The position numbers and the translations under genes were made by a program. A DNA stretch of 64,000 nt from Pseudomonas indica NBRC 103045 (lineage in GTDB: Bacteria; Pseudomonadota; Gammaproteobacteria; Pseudomonadales; Pseudomonadaceae): NCBI RefSeq assembly GCF_002091635.1, contig NZ_BDAC01000010.1, positions 62,001-126,000 on the forward strand. The letters are read 5' to 3'. The notes beneath the pieces were generated by a model. The model had not been told where the DNA came from. It was given only the letters and a program-made list of their open reading frames with translations, and ran no database searches. This document shows, piece by piece, positions 9,202 to 18,172 of the stretch; the stretch's first letter is position 1; each line of letters starts with the position of its first letter.

Positions 9202-9978
9202 TCACCTCGCCTGCGCCACGTCGCGCAGCAGTTGCAGGGCTTCGCTGGCCAGGGTCTGGTACTGCGCCAGGATATCGGCCATGCCAATCCAGACGATGAC
9301 CATGCCGAGCACCAAGGTCATGGGAAAACCGATGGAGAAGATGTTCAGCTGAGGCGCCGCGCGGGTCATCACCCCGAACGCCAGGTTGACCACCAATAGC
9401 GCGGTGATGCCCGGCAGCACCAGCAGCAGCCCGGCGCCGATCACCCAGCCGAGCTTGCCGGCGATCAGCCAGTGATGATCGGTGAGCAATCCGCCCCCCG
9501 GTGGCAGCGTCGCGAAGCTTTCCGCCAACACCTCGAACACCACCAGATGACCGTTCATGGCGAGGAACAGCAGGGTCACCAGCATGGTGAAGAACTGGCC
9601 GATCACCGGTACCGAGATGCCGTTGGTGGGGTCGACCATGGAGGCGAAGCCCAGGCCCATCTGCATCGCCAGGATTTGCCCGGCGACAATGAAAGCGTGG
9701 AAGAACAGTTGCAGGACGAAGCCGAACATGGCGCCGACCAGGATTTCATGACCGATCAGCAGCAGCGCGCGCAGGCTGAGCGCGTCCACCTCGGGCATGG
9801 GCGGCAGATTCGGGACCAGCACCACGCAGATGGCCAGGGTCAGATACAGGCGGATGCGCATGGGCACCAGCTGCGTCCCCACCACCGGCATGGTCATCAG
9901 CAGCGCGCCGATGCGGAACAGCGGCAGCAGGAACGCGCTGACCCAGCCGCCGATCTGCTCCGCGCTCAGTTCGAACAT
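9202..9978 (-). CDS. fliR: Flagellar export gate protein FliR
   Basis: A 258-residue, highly hydrophobic membrane protein starting MFELSAEQIGGWVSAFLLPLFRI, with the FliR/SpaR hallmarks MANGHLVVFEVLAESF-like (seen as LAMNGHLVVFEVLAESF) and NLAFGVMTRAAPQLNIFSIGFP. With FliP and FliQ it builds the helical export gate. It follows fliQ by 58 bases and precedes flhB by 3. The start at 9978 gives the family N-terminus. Confidence 0.96.
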   Translation of the reverse strand: MFELSAEQIGGWVSAFLLPLFRIGALLMTMPVVGTQLVPMRIRLYLTLAICVVLVPNLPPMPEVDALSLRALLLIGHEILVGAMFGFVLQLFFHAFIVAGQILAMQMGLGFASMVDPTNGISVPVIGQFFTMLVTLLFLAMNGHLVVFEVLAESFATLPPGGGLLTDHHWLIAGKLGWVIGAGLLLVLPGITALLVVNLAFGVMTRAAPQLNIFSIGFPMTLVLGMVIVWIGMADILAQYQTLASEALQLLRDVAQAR

Positions 9979-10036
9979 GACCGCCCCGACGGGATGGGCA
10001 GGTGGGTATCGGTTGGCAGGAGCGCGCGCATGCCGG

Positions 10037-10306
10037 TCAGCCGATCAACTGGGGAATGTTCTGGATCAGGGTCTGGGTGTACTCGATCAACTGGCGGGTC
10101 AGCCAGGGACCAGCCCAGATCAGAGTAAGCATGATCACCAGCAGGCGCGGCAGGAAGCTCAGGGTCTGCTCGTTGATCTGCGTCGCCGCCTGGAACATCG
10201 CCACCAGCAGGCCCACCAGCAGGCTCGGCACCACCAGCACGCCGACGATCAGGGCGGTCAGCCAGAGCGCCTCGCGAAACAGGTCTATCGCCACTTCCGG
10301 GGTCAT
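10037..10306 (-). CDS. fliQ: Flagellar export gate protein FliQ
   Basis: 89 residues, the standard FliQ length. Two membrane helices (ALWLTALIVGVLVVPSLLVGLLVAMFQ and FLPRLLVIMLTLIWAGPWLT) flank the conserved ATQINEQTLSF loop. FliQ packs around the FliP-FliR core of the export gate. It is spaced 16 bases after fliP in the same operon. Confidence 0.96.
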   Translation of the reverse strand: MTPEVAIDLFREALWLTALIVGVLVVPSLLVGLLVAMFQAATQINEQTLSFLPRLLVIMLTLIWAGPWLTRQLIEYTQTLIQNIPQLIG

Positions 10307-10322
10307 ACGCCTATCTCCCGCC

Positions 10323-11099
10323 CTAAAGGGTGCCGAAGCTGCCGGCCAGGGTACCGATGATCAGCGCCCAGCCGTCCACCAGGACAAACAGCATGATCTT
10401 GAACGGCAGGGAAATGATCAGCGGCGACAGCATCATCATACCCATCGCCATCAGCACGCTGGACACCACCAGGTCGATGATCAGGAACGGGATGAAGATC
10501 ATGAAGCCGATCTGGAACGCGGTTTTCAGCTCCGAGGTGACGAACGCCGGGACCAGGATGGTCAGCGGCGCCTGGTCGGCACTGGCGATGTCGGTACGCT
10601 TGGACAGGCGCACGAACAGCTCCAGGTCGGAGGAACGGGTCTGCGCCAGCATGAACTGCTTCAGCGGCACCTCGGCCCGGGCGATCGCCTGCTGCGCCGG
10701 CAATTGCTGGTTCAGGTACGGCTGCAGGGCCTCGCGGTTGATCCGCTCGAACACCGGCGCCATGACGAACAGGGTGAGGAACAGGGCCAGGCCGATCAGG
10801 ATCTGGTTGGACGGCGTCTGCTGCAGCCCCAGGGCCTGACGCAGGATGGAAAAGACGATGATGATGCGGGTGAAGCTGGTCATCAGCATGACGAACGCCG
10901 GGATGAAGCTCAGCGCCGTCATGATCAGCAGGATTTGCAGGCTGACCGAGTATTCCTGCTGCCCTTCCGGGTTGGTCGACAGGGTGATGGCCGGCACCGA
11001 GAGCGGGTTGTCGCCCTGGCCGAACAGCGGCCCGCCTTCCTGGCCGAAGGCCAGCGGGGCCGCTATCACGAAGAACACGGCCAGGAGGATGCGCAGCAT
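10323..11099 (-). CDS. fliP: Flagellar export gate protein FliP
   Basis: 258 residues with a cleavable signal sequence ([19 protein letters not shown]), a small periplasmic part, and the conserved FliP core: [29 protein letters not shown]-type helix, [15 protein letters not shown], and the C-terminal [17 protein letters not shown]. Five FliP copies form the gate pore. The ATG overlaps the fliO stop by one base (TGATG), so translation is probably coupled to fliO. Confidence 0.97.
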   Translation of the reverse strand: MLRILLAVFFVIAAPLAFGQEGGPLFGQGDNPLSVPAITLSTNPEGQQEYSVSLQILLIMTALSFIPAFVMLMTSFTRIIIVFSILRQALGLQQTPSNQILIGLALFLTLFVMAPVFERINREALQPYLNQQLPAQQAIARAEVPLKQFMLAQTRSSDLELFVRLSKRTDIASADQAPLTILVPAFVTSELKTAFQIGFMIFIPFLIIDLVVSSVLMAMGMMMLSPLIISLPFKIMLFVLVDGWALIIGTLAGSFGTL

Positions 11100-11533
11100 C
11101 AGGTCTTGTCCTTCTGATCCTTGCCCAGCAGTTCCATCAGGCGCTGGGCGAATTCCGGCGTGGCCGGTTCCGCGTCCGGCAGGTGCACCGGCTCGCTCAA
11201 GACATGCAGGGTGCTGATGCGTCCGGGTGTCAGGCCCAGGAGAATCTGCTCGCTGCCCACTTGGACCAGCAGCAGACGCTCGCGCGCGCCAAGCGGCTGA
11301 CTGGCCAGCAGCTTGATGACCTGGCCGCCGCGCGGGCCGATCCGCTGCACCCGGCGCAGCAGCCAGCCGAGCAGGAAGATCAGGCCGACCACCAGCAACA
11401 GGCCGAGCAGCAGTTGCGCCAGTTGTCCGCCGACGCCACCGCCAGCGGCGACCGGGGCTGCGGCCTGCGCCGCCGGCTCGGCGGCCAGTGCGCCCAGCGG
11501 CAATACGAGGAACAGGGAAAGGAGTCTGGACAT
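11099..11533 (-). CDS. fliO: Flagellar export assembly protein FliO
   Basis: 144 residues with an N-terminal signal-like helix ([17 protein letters not shown]), an Ala-rich periplasmic stretch, one strong membrane helix ([21 protein letters not shown]), and a cytoplasmic domain with the FliO pattern [23 protein letters not shown]. It stabilises FliP during gate assembly. The start at 11533, two bases after the fliN stop, was preferred to the much longer open frame that runs into fliN. FliO is poorly conserved, but position and topology make this firm. Confidence 0.93.
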   Translation of the reverse strand: MSRLLSLFLVLPLGALAAEPAAQAAAPVAAGGGVGGQLAQLLLGLLLVVGLIFLLGWLLRRVQRIGPRGGQVIKLLASQPLGARERLLLVQVGSEQILLGLTPGRISTLHVLSEPVHLPDAEPATPEFAQRLMELLGKDQKDKT

Positions 11534-11535
11534 GG

Positions 11536-12006
11536 TCAGCGCAGCTTCTTGATGCGTTCGCTGGGGCTGATGACGTCGGTCAGCCGGATGCCGAACTTTT
11601 CGTTGACCACCACCACCTCGCCATGGGCGATGAGGGTGCCGTTGACCAGCACGTCCAGCGGCTCGCCGGCCAGGCGATCCAACTCGATCACCGAGCCCTG
11701 GTTCAGTTGCAGCAGGTTGCGGATGGTGATGTCGGTGTTGCCGACCTCCATGGAGATCGAGACCGGGATGTCCAGGATCACGTCCAGGTTCGGCCCTTCG
11801 AGACTCACCGGGCCATTCGCCTTGGGCGCACTGCCGAATTCCTCCATCGGCGCGCGCGGCGAAGGCACGGGCGCGCTGACGCCGCCCTGCGACAGCATGG
11901 CATCGATGTCGTCCTGGCTGGCGTCGCCGGCCTCGGCCAGCGCTGCCGCCCACTCGTCGGCGAGCGCCTGTTCTTCCGGGGAAGTGTGTTCGTTGTCGTC
12001 TGCCAT
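11536..12006 (-). CDS. fliN: Flagellar C-ring protein FliN
   Basis: 156 residues. The N-terminal 75 residues are acidic and low-complexity. The C-terminal SpoA/SurfaceAntigenPresentation domain ([20 protein letters not shown] to [17 protein letters not shown]) is the dimerising FliN core. FliN and FliM form the C-ring that switches rotation direction, and FliN also receives FliH-bound export cargo. It lies between fliM (42 bases away) and fliO. Confidence 0.97.
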   Translation of the reverse strand: MADDNEHTSPEEQALADEWAAALAEAGDASQDDIDAMLSQGGVSAPVPSPRAPMEEFGSAPKANGPVSLEGPNLDVILDIPVSISMEVGNTDITIRNLLQLNQGSVIELDRLAGEPLDVLVNGTLIAHGEVVVVNEKFGIRLTDVISPSERIKKLR

Positions 12007-12048
12007 CGTTGTCCTCGGCTGGCTCGGAAAAGTGGATTGAGGGCGGGG

Positions 12049-13020
12049 TCAGCGCTGCCGCTCGATCGGATCGAGAATCTGCAACGACAGGTTACCCTTG
12101 TGCGCGCCCAGTTTGACCTTGAAAGCCGGTACGCCATTGGCGCGCATGATCATGTTTTCCGGCATTTCCACCGGGATCACGTCGCCCGGCTGCATGTGCA
12201 GGATGTCGCGCAGGCGCAGCTGGCGGCGAACCACCGTGGCGCCCAGCGGTACGCTGACGTCGAGGATGTCTTCGCGCAGGGCCTTGATCCAGCGCTCGTC
12301 CTGGTCGTCGACATCGGACTGGAAGCCGGCATCGAGCATCTCGCGGATCGGCTCGATCATCGAATAGGGCATGGTGATGTGCAGGTCGCCGCCGCCGCCG
12401 TCCAGCTCGATGTGGAAGGTGGAGACCACCACCACCTCGCTGGGGCTGACGATGTTCGCCAGCGCCGGGTTCACCTCGGAGTTGATGTACTCGAAGTTGA
12501 CGTCGAGCACCGCGTGCCAGGCTTCCTTGAGGTCGACGAAGGCCTGGTCGAGCACCATGCGCACCACCCGCAGCTCGGTGGGGGTGAATTCGCGCCCCTC
12601 GATCTTGGCGTGGCGGCCGTCGCCGCCGAAGAAATTGTCCACCAGCTTGAACACCAGCTTGGCGTCGAGGATGAACAACGCGGTGCCGCGCAGTGGCTTC
12701 ATCTTCACCAGGTTCAGGCTGGTCGGCACGTAGAGGGAATGCACGTACTCGCCGAACTTCATCACTTGCACGCCGCCCACCGCCACGTCGGCCGAGCGGC
12801 GCAGCAGGTTGAACATGCTGATGCGGGTGTAGCGGGCGAAACGCTCGTTGATCATTTCCAGGGTCGGCATGCGTCCACGGACGATCCGATCCTGGCTGGT
12901 CAGGTCATAGCTCTTGACGCTGCCCGGTTCGGCAGCGCTCTCGGTCTCGACCAGGCCATCGTCGACACCGTGCAACAGGGCGTCGATTTCATCCTGGGAC
13001 AGCAGGTCTTGTACGGCCAT
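12049..13020 (-). CDS. fliM: Flagellar motor switch protein FliM
   Basis: 323 residues. The CheY-P-binding N-terminal peptide DLLSQDEIDALLHG is present, followed by the CheC-like middle domain (including GGxG-type VAVGGVQVMKFGEYVHSL) and a C-terminal FliN-like domain ending NLSLQILDPIERQR. FliM connects the FliG torque ring to FliN and is the target of the cheY product at the other end of this window. It starts 8 bases after fliL. Confidence 0.97.
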   Translation of the reverse strand: MAVQDLLSQDEIDALLHGVDDGLVETESAAEPGSVKSYDLTSQDRIVRGRMPTLEMINERFARYTRISMFNLLRRSADVAVGGVQVMKFGEYVHSLYVPTSLNLVKMKPLRGTALFILDAKLVFKLVDNFFGGDGRHAKIEGREFTPTELRVVRMVLDQAFVDLKEAWHAVLDVNFEYINSEVNPALANIVSPSEVVVVSTFHIELDGGGGDLHITMPYSMIEPIREMLDAGFQSDVDDQDERWIKALREDILDVSVPLGATVVRRQLRLRDILHMQPGDVIPVEMPENMIMRANGVPAFKVKLGAHKGNLSLQILDPIERQR

Positions 13021-13028
13021 CGCGGTTC

Positions 13029-13556
13029 CTACTGGAGAACGAAGTTGGTGAACAGCACTTGCTCGACGGTCAGTTTACCCGTCTCTTTCTCCGCCAGCTC
13101 CTGGACGCTCGCCGTGGCCTGCTGGCGAAGCATTTCCTTGCCGACCGGCGTCATCATCGCCTCGAAGTCCTGGCTGGAAAACAGCATCACCAGGCGGTTG
13201 CGCAGCACCGGCATGTGCACCTTGAGCGCGTCGAGCGCCGCCTGGTCGCGCGCCATCAGGGCCACGCTCACCTGCATGTAGCGCTGGCGGCCCTTATGGT
13301 TGAAATTGACCACGAAAGCCGGGGCCAGTTGCTCGTAGATCGCCGGCTGCTTGACCGGCGCGGCGCTTTCGGCGGCGGCGTGCGCTTCTTCCTTCGGCTT
13401 GTCGCCGCGGCTGAGAAAGAACCAGGTGCCGCCCACGGACGCTCCCACGGCCAGCAGCAAGGCCACGACCACGATGATGATGAGCTTGAGCTTGCCTTTG
13501 CCGGCCGGCGCGTCGCCGGCGGGCGGCGGGGTTTGCGGGGCTTCTTTCTTAGCCAT
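13029..13556 (-). CDS. fliL: Flagellar basal body-associated protein FliL
   Basis: 175 residues. A short Pro/Ala cytoplasmic N-terminus precedes one membrane helix (LKLIIIVVVALLLAVGASVGGTWFF) and a periplasmic domain with the FliL features YEQLAPAFVVNF and a C-terminus ending VEQVLFTNFVLQ. FliL forms rings around stator units and supports torque. It is the first gene of the fliLMNOPQR-flhB operon, with a strong sigma54 promoter about 50 bases upstream. Confidence 0.96.
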   Translation of the reverse strand: MAKKEAPQTPPPAGDAPAGKGKLKLIIIVVVALLLAVGASVGGTWFFLSRGDKPKEEAHAAAESAAPVKQPAIYEQLAPAFVVNFNHKGRQRYMQVSVALMARDQAALDALKVHMPVLRNRLVMLFSSQDFEAMMTPVGKEMLRQQATASVQELAEKETGKLTVEQVLFTNFVLQ

Positions 13557-13606
13557 GCCAAAAATCCGTCACGTTTTCGAATCCGATCCGCTTTCGAGGG
13601 GTATGG

Positions 13607-13622
13607 AGCAAGTGTTATGCCA
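13607..13622 (-). promoter_or_regulatory. Sigma54 promoter of fliL operon
   Basis: The minus strand reads TGGCATAACACTTGCT, a near-perfect -24 (TGGCA) and -12 (TTGCT) pair with correct spacing. It ends about 50 bases upstream of the fliL start. It should drive fliLMNOPQR-flhB under FleQ control. Confidence 0.85.
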
Positions 13623-13690
13623 GCGCCGGACGAAGCGGCAACCGGCGCGCAGCGGATATACCAGGGTGGCAAGCTGATGTCACCCATAAC

Positions 13691-13728
13691 GACTTCGCCC
13701 GACCGCCTGGTGCCGGTCGGGCGAAGTC
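13691..13728 (-). terminator. Hairpin downstream of fliK
   Basis: A perfect 14-base stem, GACTTCGCCCGACC with GGTCGGGCGAAGTC, and a 10-base loop lies about 40 bases after the fliK stop and before the fliL promoter. There is no strong U-tract on either strand, so it may be a weak terminator or an RNA 3'-end stabiliser. Confidence 0.6.
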
Positions 13729-13767
13729 ATGCTTCAGTCTAGCGGATCGCGTCGCGCGAGCGGCGGG

Positions 13768-15051
13768 TCAGGCGTAATAGTCCACCAGGCCCCGTCCCTG
13801 GCTGGCGATATTGCTGCGCATCTCGCCGACCGCCAGCGGACGCTCGTCATCGAGATCGCCCAGCGCGTTGCCATGGCTGCGGCTGCCGCCACGGCCCTGG
13901 CCACCGTCGCCCTGCCCCTGCCAGCCACGCGCCAGCGACTGGTCGGAGACGTTCACGTCGAGCTGGTTCATGCCCTGTTGGGAGAACAGCTCGCGCAAAC
14001 GGTGCACCTGGCTTTCCAGCGCCTCACGAACGCCGGCGTTGGGGCTGGCGAAGGTCACCTGGGTCTGGTCCCGATTCATCTCGATGCGTACTTCCATGCG
14101 TCCGAGTTCGGCCGGGTCGAGCTGGATCTCGGCCGACTTGAGGTTCTGGCTGGACAGCCACATCACCCGGTCCACTACGGCCTCGCTCCAGCCGCCCTGC
14201 TGCATGGCCACCGGTTGCCCCGGTACCAGCGGCACGCGTTGCGCCTGGCCGGTCTGCTGGGAGATCGCCTGGCTCAGGGCACTGAGCTTGCTGGCGAAGC
14301 TGTCGGCACGCGCCTCGGCCGGGCTTTCCGCCCGCTCGAGCGTCGGTTCGGGCAATAGCAGCGCGGCATCCCCCTCGCCTTCGCCCTCGCCACCCTGCGC
14401 CTGCTGTTCGGCGAAGGCGGCCATGGCATCGGCAAGGTTCGGCTCGCCCTTGCTCGCGGAATCGAGGGCAAGCGTCGGCGTGCTGTCCGGCTTGGCGGCC
14501 TGTCCCTTGCCGTGCATGTCCAGGGCCAGGTTCACGCCCTTCGCGCTATTCAGCGCATCGAGCTGCGGATCGTGGCTGGCCGCAGTCATGCTGGCCGGAG
14601 CGGCGCTGTTTAGTGAAGGCAGCATCAGCGCCAGCTCTTCGCCGGTCTCGTCGCCCTCCTCGCCTTCGCTATCCAGGCCGACGGTCAGCTCGCCCTCTTC
14701 GGGCGGCACCTGGCCGGTCATGGCCATCAACAGCATGGGGTCGAGGGTCGGGTCTTCCTGCGCCGGATCGGTCGGCAAGGAATTGCCGCTATCGGCAACC
14801 GCTGTCGACTCGGCGGCAGCAGCATCGTCGGTTTTCTCCGTTTCGCCGGCGTCGGCAGGCTTGGCCGCGGCCGGTCTTTCCGGCTTTTCCGGTTTTTCGC
14901 TGCGTTCGGCGGACTTGGCCTGGCGCTCCTTGGCGTACACCTGGGCGAAGCTGGAAGCCTCGTTCTTGCGGGGCTCCGGCGCTTTCGCGGGCGCCGCCTT
15001 GGGCTTCACCTCGGGCGCGGCCTTGAGCAGCAGATCGGGGGCGACGGACAT
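13768..15051 (-). CDS. fliK: Flagellar hook-length control protein FliK
   Basis: 427 residues. The N-terminal two-thirds are low-complexity, rich in Ala, Glu, Pro and Lys, as expected for the molecular ruler. The C-terminal type-III substrate-specificity-switch domain is well conserved (AEIQLDPAELGRMEVRIEMN, then NAGVREALESQVHRLRELF and LDVNVSDQS). FliK measures hook length and triggers FlhB. The start MSVAPDLLLK was chosen because the longer open frame overlaps hptB, and because a sigma54-type promoter lies 40 bases upstream of it. Confidence 0.93.
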   Translation of the reverse strand: MSVAPDLLLKAAPEVKPKAAPAKAPEPRKNEASSFAQVYAKERQAKSAERSEKPEKPERPAAAKPADAGETEKTDDAAAAESTAVADSGNSLPTDPAQEDPTLDPMLLMAMTGQVPPEEGELTVGLDSEGEEGDETGEELALMLPSLNSAAPASMTAASHDPQLDALNSAKGVNLALDMHGKGQAAKPDSTPTLALDSASKGEPNLADAMAAFAEQQAQGGEGEGEGDAALLLPEPTLERAESPAEARADSFASKLSALSQAISQQTGQAQRVPLVPGQPVAMQQGGWSEAVVDRVMWLSSQNLKSAEIQLDPAELGRMEVRIEMNRDQTQVTFASPNAGVREALESQVHRLRELFSQQGMNQLDVNVSDQSLARGWQGQGDGGQGRGGSRSHGNALGDLDDERPLAVGEMRSNIASQGRGLVDYYA

Positions 15052-15090
15052 GGAACAGTCTCCGTTCGGGGTTGGTCGTGCCAAGGGAAT

Positions 15091-15106
15091 AGCAAGGCCT
15101 GGGCCA
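15091..15106 (-). promoter_or_regulatory. Candidate sigma54 promoter of fliK
   Basis: The minus strand reads TGGCCCAGGCCTTGCT: GG and GC are 10 bases apart and the -12 TTGCT is consensus. The -24 box is TGGCCC rather than TGGCAC. It ends 40 bases before the fliK ATG and lies between hptB and fliK, which suggests fliK can be expressed apart from the hsb genes. Confidence 0.65.
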
Positions 15107-15125
15107 ACTTCGAAGGGAGAAGGAA

Positions 15126-15482
15126 TCAGCGCGTCAGGTAGCGCTGGCGCTCGGCACGGAAGAGGATGCGGACGATGGCGAACTCGCGTTCGATCTGTTC
15201 GATCAGGGCCGGCGTCTCGTCGAGTTGCTCGCGCCGCGCGGTTTCTTCCAGGTCCTTGCACAAGGCGGCCAGGAGCGGCGCGCCCATGTTGCTGCAACTG
15301 CCCTTGAAGCTGTGTGCGGCGAGACGTACGCCTTGCGCGTCGGCGGCCTGCTGGGCTTGCTGGATGAGGCGCAGGCGTTCTTCGGAATCGGTCAGGAAAG
15401 TTTCGAGCAACACGGGGTACTCGTCTTCCATGACGCCTTGCAAGGCAGCCAGAACCGCGCTGTCGATATGTAGATCGGACAC
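15126..15482 (-). CDS. hptB: Histidine phosphotransfer protein HptB
   Basis: 118 residues forming a single Hpt domain. The phosphorylatable residue is His57 in AAHSFKGSCSNMG. In P. aeruginosa, HptB receives phosphate from several hybrid kinases (including RetS) and passes it to HsbR, linking the Gac/Rsm biofilm network to flagella. Here it lies 28 bases after hsbR and just before fliK. Symbol by homology and synteny with hsbA-hsbR-hptB; the kinases are not in this window. Confidence 0.88.
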   Translation of the reverse strand: MSDLHIDSAVLAALQGVMEDEYPVLLETFLTDSEERLRLIQQAQQAADAQGVRLAAHSFKGSCSNMGAPLLAALCKDLEETARREQLDETPALIEQIEREFAIVRILFRAERQRYLTR

Positions 15483-15510
15483 CTGTCACTCCCTGAACCC
15501 GAGGGCGCGA

Positions 15511-17208
15511 TTATGCCTGAGCCGCCCAGGAAAACTCCACGCTCACACCCCGCCCATCGGAAAGCCAGGTACACCGCTCGGCGAGCCGACGGACCAGCGC
15601 CAGGCCGCGCCCCGACAGACAACCGGCGACCTGCTGCTGGTTGAGTACGCGGGAGACATCGAACCCCTCGCCGCTGTCCTCGACCCGCACGATCAGGCGA
15701 CCGCCGCCGATCTCCTGGATCAAATCCAGATGGAAACGCACGTAGCCGTCCTGCAACCCGGCCAGGCGCTTCGTGCGCTCGCGGTAGTACAGCGCGAAGC
15801 CCTCGGCATCGCGCTTGAGCGACGAATCCAGGCCAAGCACGCCATGCTCGAGGGCATTGGAGTACAACTCGGCCAGGACGGTGTAGAGCGCCCCGGCCTG
15901 CAGGCGCAGCCCACGCACCTCCAGCAGCAGTTGCAGCAGGAACGGCAAGGGGTTGAAGTGCTTGAGGGTCTCGGCACGGAATTCGAAGCTGGCCGACCAG
16001 TCCAGCGGACTGCCTTGGGCGCTGTTGGCGAAGGCCAGTGGCGGACGGACCAGCGCGTTGTCCTCGACCAGGCTGACCTCGACCATGCTGACGTCGTCCT
16101 GCGCCTCGCCACGGAAGGCGGCCAGCGCCTGCTGGATCTCGTCGAACAACCGGCCCGGCTCACGGTTAGCATCGAACACGGCCTGCAGCCGCGCCTCGCC
16201 GAACAACTCGTCGGCGCGGTTACGCGCTTCCAGTACGCCGTCCGACAGCAGGAAAATCCGGTCTCCCACCTCCAGCGGATAGATTTCGTACTTGTCGTCG
16301 AAGGCTTCCGGGTCCAGCACACCCAGCGGCAGGTGGCGGGAGACCAGGGCGATACGCTCCTGGCTGCCGGCACGGCGGATATAGCCGTCGGGCAAGCCAC
16401 CGTTCCAGACCTCCACCACCCGGCGCTGGAAGCTGAGGTTGAGCAGCGTGGCGCAGCAGAACACGCCGACCGGCAGGATGCGTTTCAGCTTGGCGTTCAT
16501 CTCGCGCAAGATGTCCACCAGCGAGTAGCCCTTGGCGGTCATCCCATAGAACACCTCGGCCAGCGGCATGGCGCCGATCGCCGCCGGCAACCCGTGGCCG
16601 GTGAAATCGCCGAGCAGGATGTGCATGCCGCCGGACGGCTTGAACGCGGCCAGCAGCAGGTCGCCGTTGAACAGGGCGAACGGCGACTGCAGATAGCGGA
16701 TGTTCGGCGCGCTGAGGCAGCCGGAGTGCGCCACCTTGTCGAACACCGCCTTGGCCACCCGCTGCTCGGTCATCAGGTGCTCGTTGTGCCGGGCGATCAG
16801 GTCGCGCTGCTTGAGCACGGTGTCCTGCAAGCGGCGCAGGCGATCCATGGCCTTGATCTTGGCGTCGAGGATCACCCCGTTGTAGGGCTTGGAAAGGAAG
16901 TCGTCGCCGCCCGCCTCCAGGCAGCGCACCAGGGCGTCGTTTTCGCTGAGGGAAGTGAGGAAAATGATCGGCACCAGCTCGTCGCCGGCGAGCTGCTTGA
17001 TCCGCCGCGCCGCCTCGAAGCCGTCCATGACCGGCATCAGCGCGTCCATCAGGACCATGCGCGGATGCTCCTGCTGGAACAAGGCCACCGCTTCCATGCC
17101 GTTGGCCGCCGTCAGCACCCGGTGGCCCTGGCGGCTGACGATGGTGGACAGCAGCATGCGATCGGCAGCGCTGTCCTCTGCGATCAGGATGGACAGACGC
17201 TGGGGCAT
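15511..17208 (-). CDS. hsbR: HsbR: response regulator with PP2C phosphatase and kinase-like domains
   Basis: 565 residues in three parts: a receiver domain (Asp55 in VLMDALMPVMDG), a helical linker (about 120-160), a PP2C-type phosphatase domain (LGDFTGHGLPAAIGAMPL, LLSDGVLEARN, DDVSMVEV), and a C-terminal HATPase_c-like domain (ELYSNALEHGVLG, VEDSGEGFDVSRV, GRGLALVRRLAERC). In P. aeruginosa, HsbR dephosphorylates or phosphorylates HsbA depending on HptB input. The start MPQRLSILIAEDS was chosen over a longer frame running into hsbA. It starts 13 bases after hsbA. Confidence 0.9.
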   Translation of the reverse strand: MPQRLSILIAEDSAADRMLLSTIVSRQGHRVLTAANGMEAVALFQQEHPRMVLMDALMPVMDGFEAARRIKQLAGDELVPIIFLTSLSENDALVRCLEAGGDDFLSKPYNGVILDAKIKAMDRLRRLQDTVLKQRDLIARHNEHLMTEQRVAKAVFDKVAHSGCLSAPNIRYLQSPFALFNGDLLLAAFKPSGGMHILLGDFTGHGLPAAIGAMPLAEVFYGMTAKGYSLVDILREMNAKLKRILPVGVFCCATLLNLSFQRRVVEVWNGGLPDGYIRRAGSQERIALVSRHLPLGVLDPEAFDDKYEIYPLEVGDRIFLLSDGVLEARNRADELFGEARLQAVFDANREPGRLFDEIQQALAAFRGEAQDDVSMVEVSLVEDNALVRPPLAFANSAQGSPLDWSASFEFRAETLKHFNPLPFLLQLLLEVRGLRLQAGALYTVLAELYSNALEHGVLGLDSSLKRDAEGFALYYRERTKRLAGLQDGYVRFHLDLIQEIGGGRLIVRVEDSGEGFDVSRVLNQQQVAGCLSGRGLALVRRLAERCTWLSDGRGVSVEFSWAAQA

Positions 17209-17221
17209 GACCGGCCTCGGC

Positions 17222-17527
17222 TCAGGCGATCTGGAACAGTTGTTCGAAGTTGGAAATGGCGAGGATCTTGCGGACGTCGGGGCTGCAGTTGACCAGACGA
17301 ATCTGCGCGTCGTCCCCACCGGCGTGATCGCGCAACAGGAGCAGCATGCCGAGCGCCGAGCTGTCCAGGTAGGTGGCGTCCTTGAGGTCCACCACATAGC
17401 GCCTGGGCGTGACGTTCACCCGCTCGTAGGCATTGCGAAATTCCTGATGCGCACCGAAGTCGAAGCGTCCCTGAACTTGAATGGTCAGCTCTTGCCCGTC
17501 AGCCGAGGGCTGCGAGGTAATGGCCAT
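17222..17527 (-). CDS. hsbA: HsbA anti-anti-sigma factor (STAS domain)
   Basis: 101 residues, a SpoIIAA-like STAS domain. The phosphorylatable serine lies in YLDSSALGMLL (Ser56/Ser57). In P. aeruginosa, unphosphorylated HsbA binds the anti-sigma factor FlgM and frees FliA, while phosphorylated HsbA acts with the diguanylate cyclase HsbD. AAGGAG lies 6-7 bases before the ATG. It heads hsbA-hsbR-hptB, separated from fliJ by 192 bases that contain a REP element. Confidence 0.9.
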   Translation of the reverse strand: MAITSQPSADGQELTIQVQGRFDFGAHQEFRNAYERVNVTPRRYVVDLKDATYLDSSALGMLLLLRDHAGGDDAQIRLVNCSPDVRKILAISNFEQLFQIA

Positions 17528-17633
17528 CTGGCACTCCTTGATCCGAAAGCGTTTGCGCGTGCTGGAAGATGTAGCACCGCCTCAGGCATTGGGCAAATCG
17601 ATCGGCCCCACGCGGGATTGCCGGAAGCTCGAA

Positions 17634-17694
17634 CGTAGGGGCAAATTTATTCGCCCGATTCAGCGTCGCCGGGCGAATGAATTCGCCCCTACGG
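17634..17694. repeat. REP element, GCGAATNAATTCGCCC family
   Basis: Two inverted arms, CGTAGGGGCAAATTTATTCG and CGGGCGAATGAATTCGCCCC, with a short GC spacer. The outer ends CGTAGGGG and CCCCTACG pair. It lies between fliJ and hsbA. The same word (GGCGAATTCATTCGCC) recurs at 43528 and 57791, and a relative at 50051. Confidence 0.8.
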
Positions 17695-17719
17695 GAGTTT
17701 CACCCGACATCGCCAGCGA

Positions 17720-18169
17720 TCAGTGCCGCTCGCCGTTCGCCAGGCGCTGGGCCAGTTCGTCGAGCAGCCGCTGCTCGCGCTTGTCTTCGGCCCGCCGCGC
17801 CTCGTCCAGGTAGCGCTGCACCAGCTTGCGCAGGCCCTCCAGGCGGGCGTAGCGCTGTTGCCATTGTTCGCGGGCCTTTTCCAGGTTGGTCCGGTGCCAG
17901 TCCACGCTGCGGCTTTGCTGGCCGATGGCGGTTTCCAGTTGGGAGAGAAAGCGCTGGTAGTTCATCAGCCACTGCCCGGAGACACCCTGGCGGCCCTCGG
18001 TGATCCATTGCTGCTGGTAGTCGCCACGGTAGCGCTCCAGCTCGCCCAGTTTGACCTCCGCCTGGCTCAGCAGGCCCTGGCAGTGTCCGAGCTGACGGGC
18101 GGCCTCGCGCTCGGCCTTTTCGGCCATCTCGACCACCGGCGCCAGGCGCGCGGCGCGGCTCTTCGTCAC
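17720..18169 (-). CDS. fliJ: Flagellar export chaperone FliJ
   Basis: 149 residues, almost entirely alpha-helical and rich in Gln, Arg, Glu and Leu, consistent with the FliJ coiled coil (RAARLAPVVEMAEKAEREAA to LLDELAQRLANGERH). FliJ inserts into the FliI hexamer and activates export. It starts 3 bases after fliI. Conservation is low in this family, so the call depends partly on position. Confidence 0.93.
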   Translation of the reverse strand: MTKSRAARLAPVVEMAEKAEREAARQLGHCQGLLSQAEVKLGELERYRGDYQQQWITEGRQGVSGQWLMNYQRFLSQLETAIGQQSRSVDWHRTNLEKAREQWQQRYARLEGLRKLVQRYLDEARRAEDKREQRLLDELAQRLANGERH

Positions 18170-18172
18170 GGC

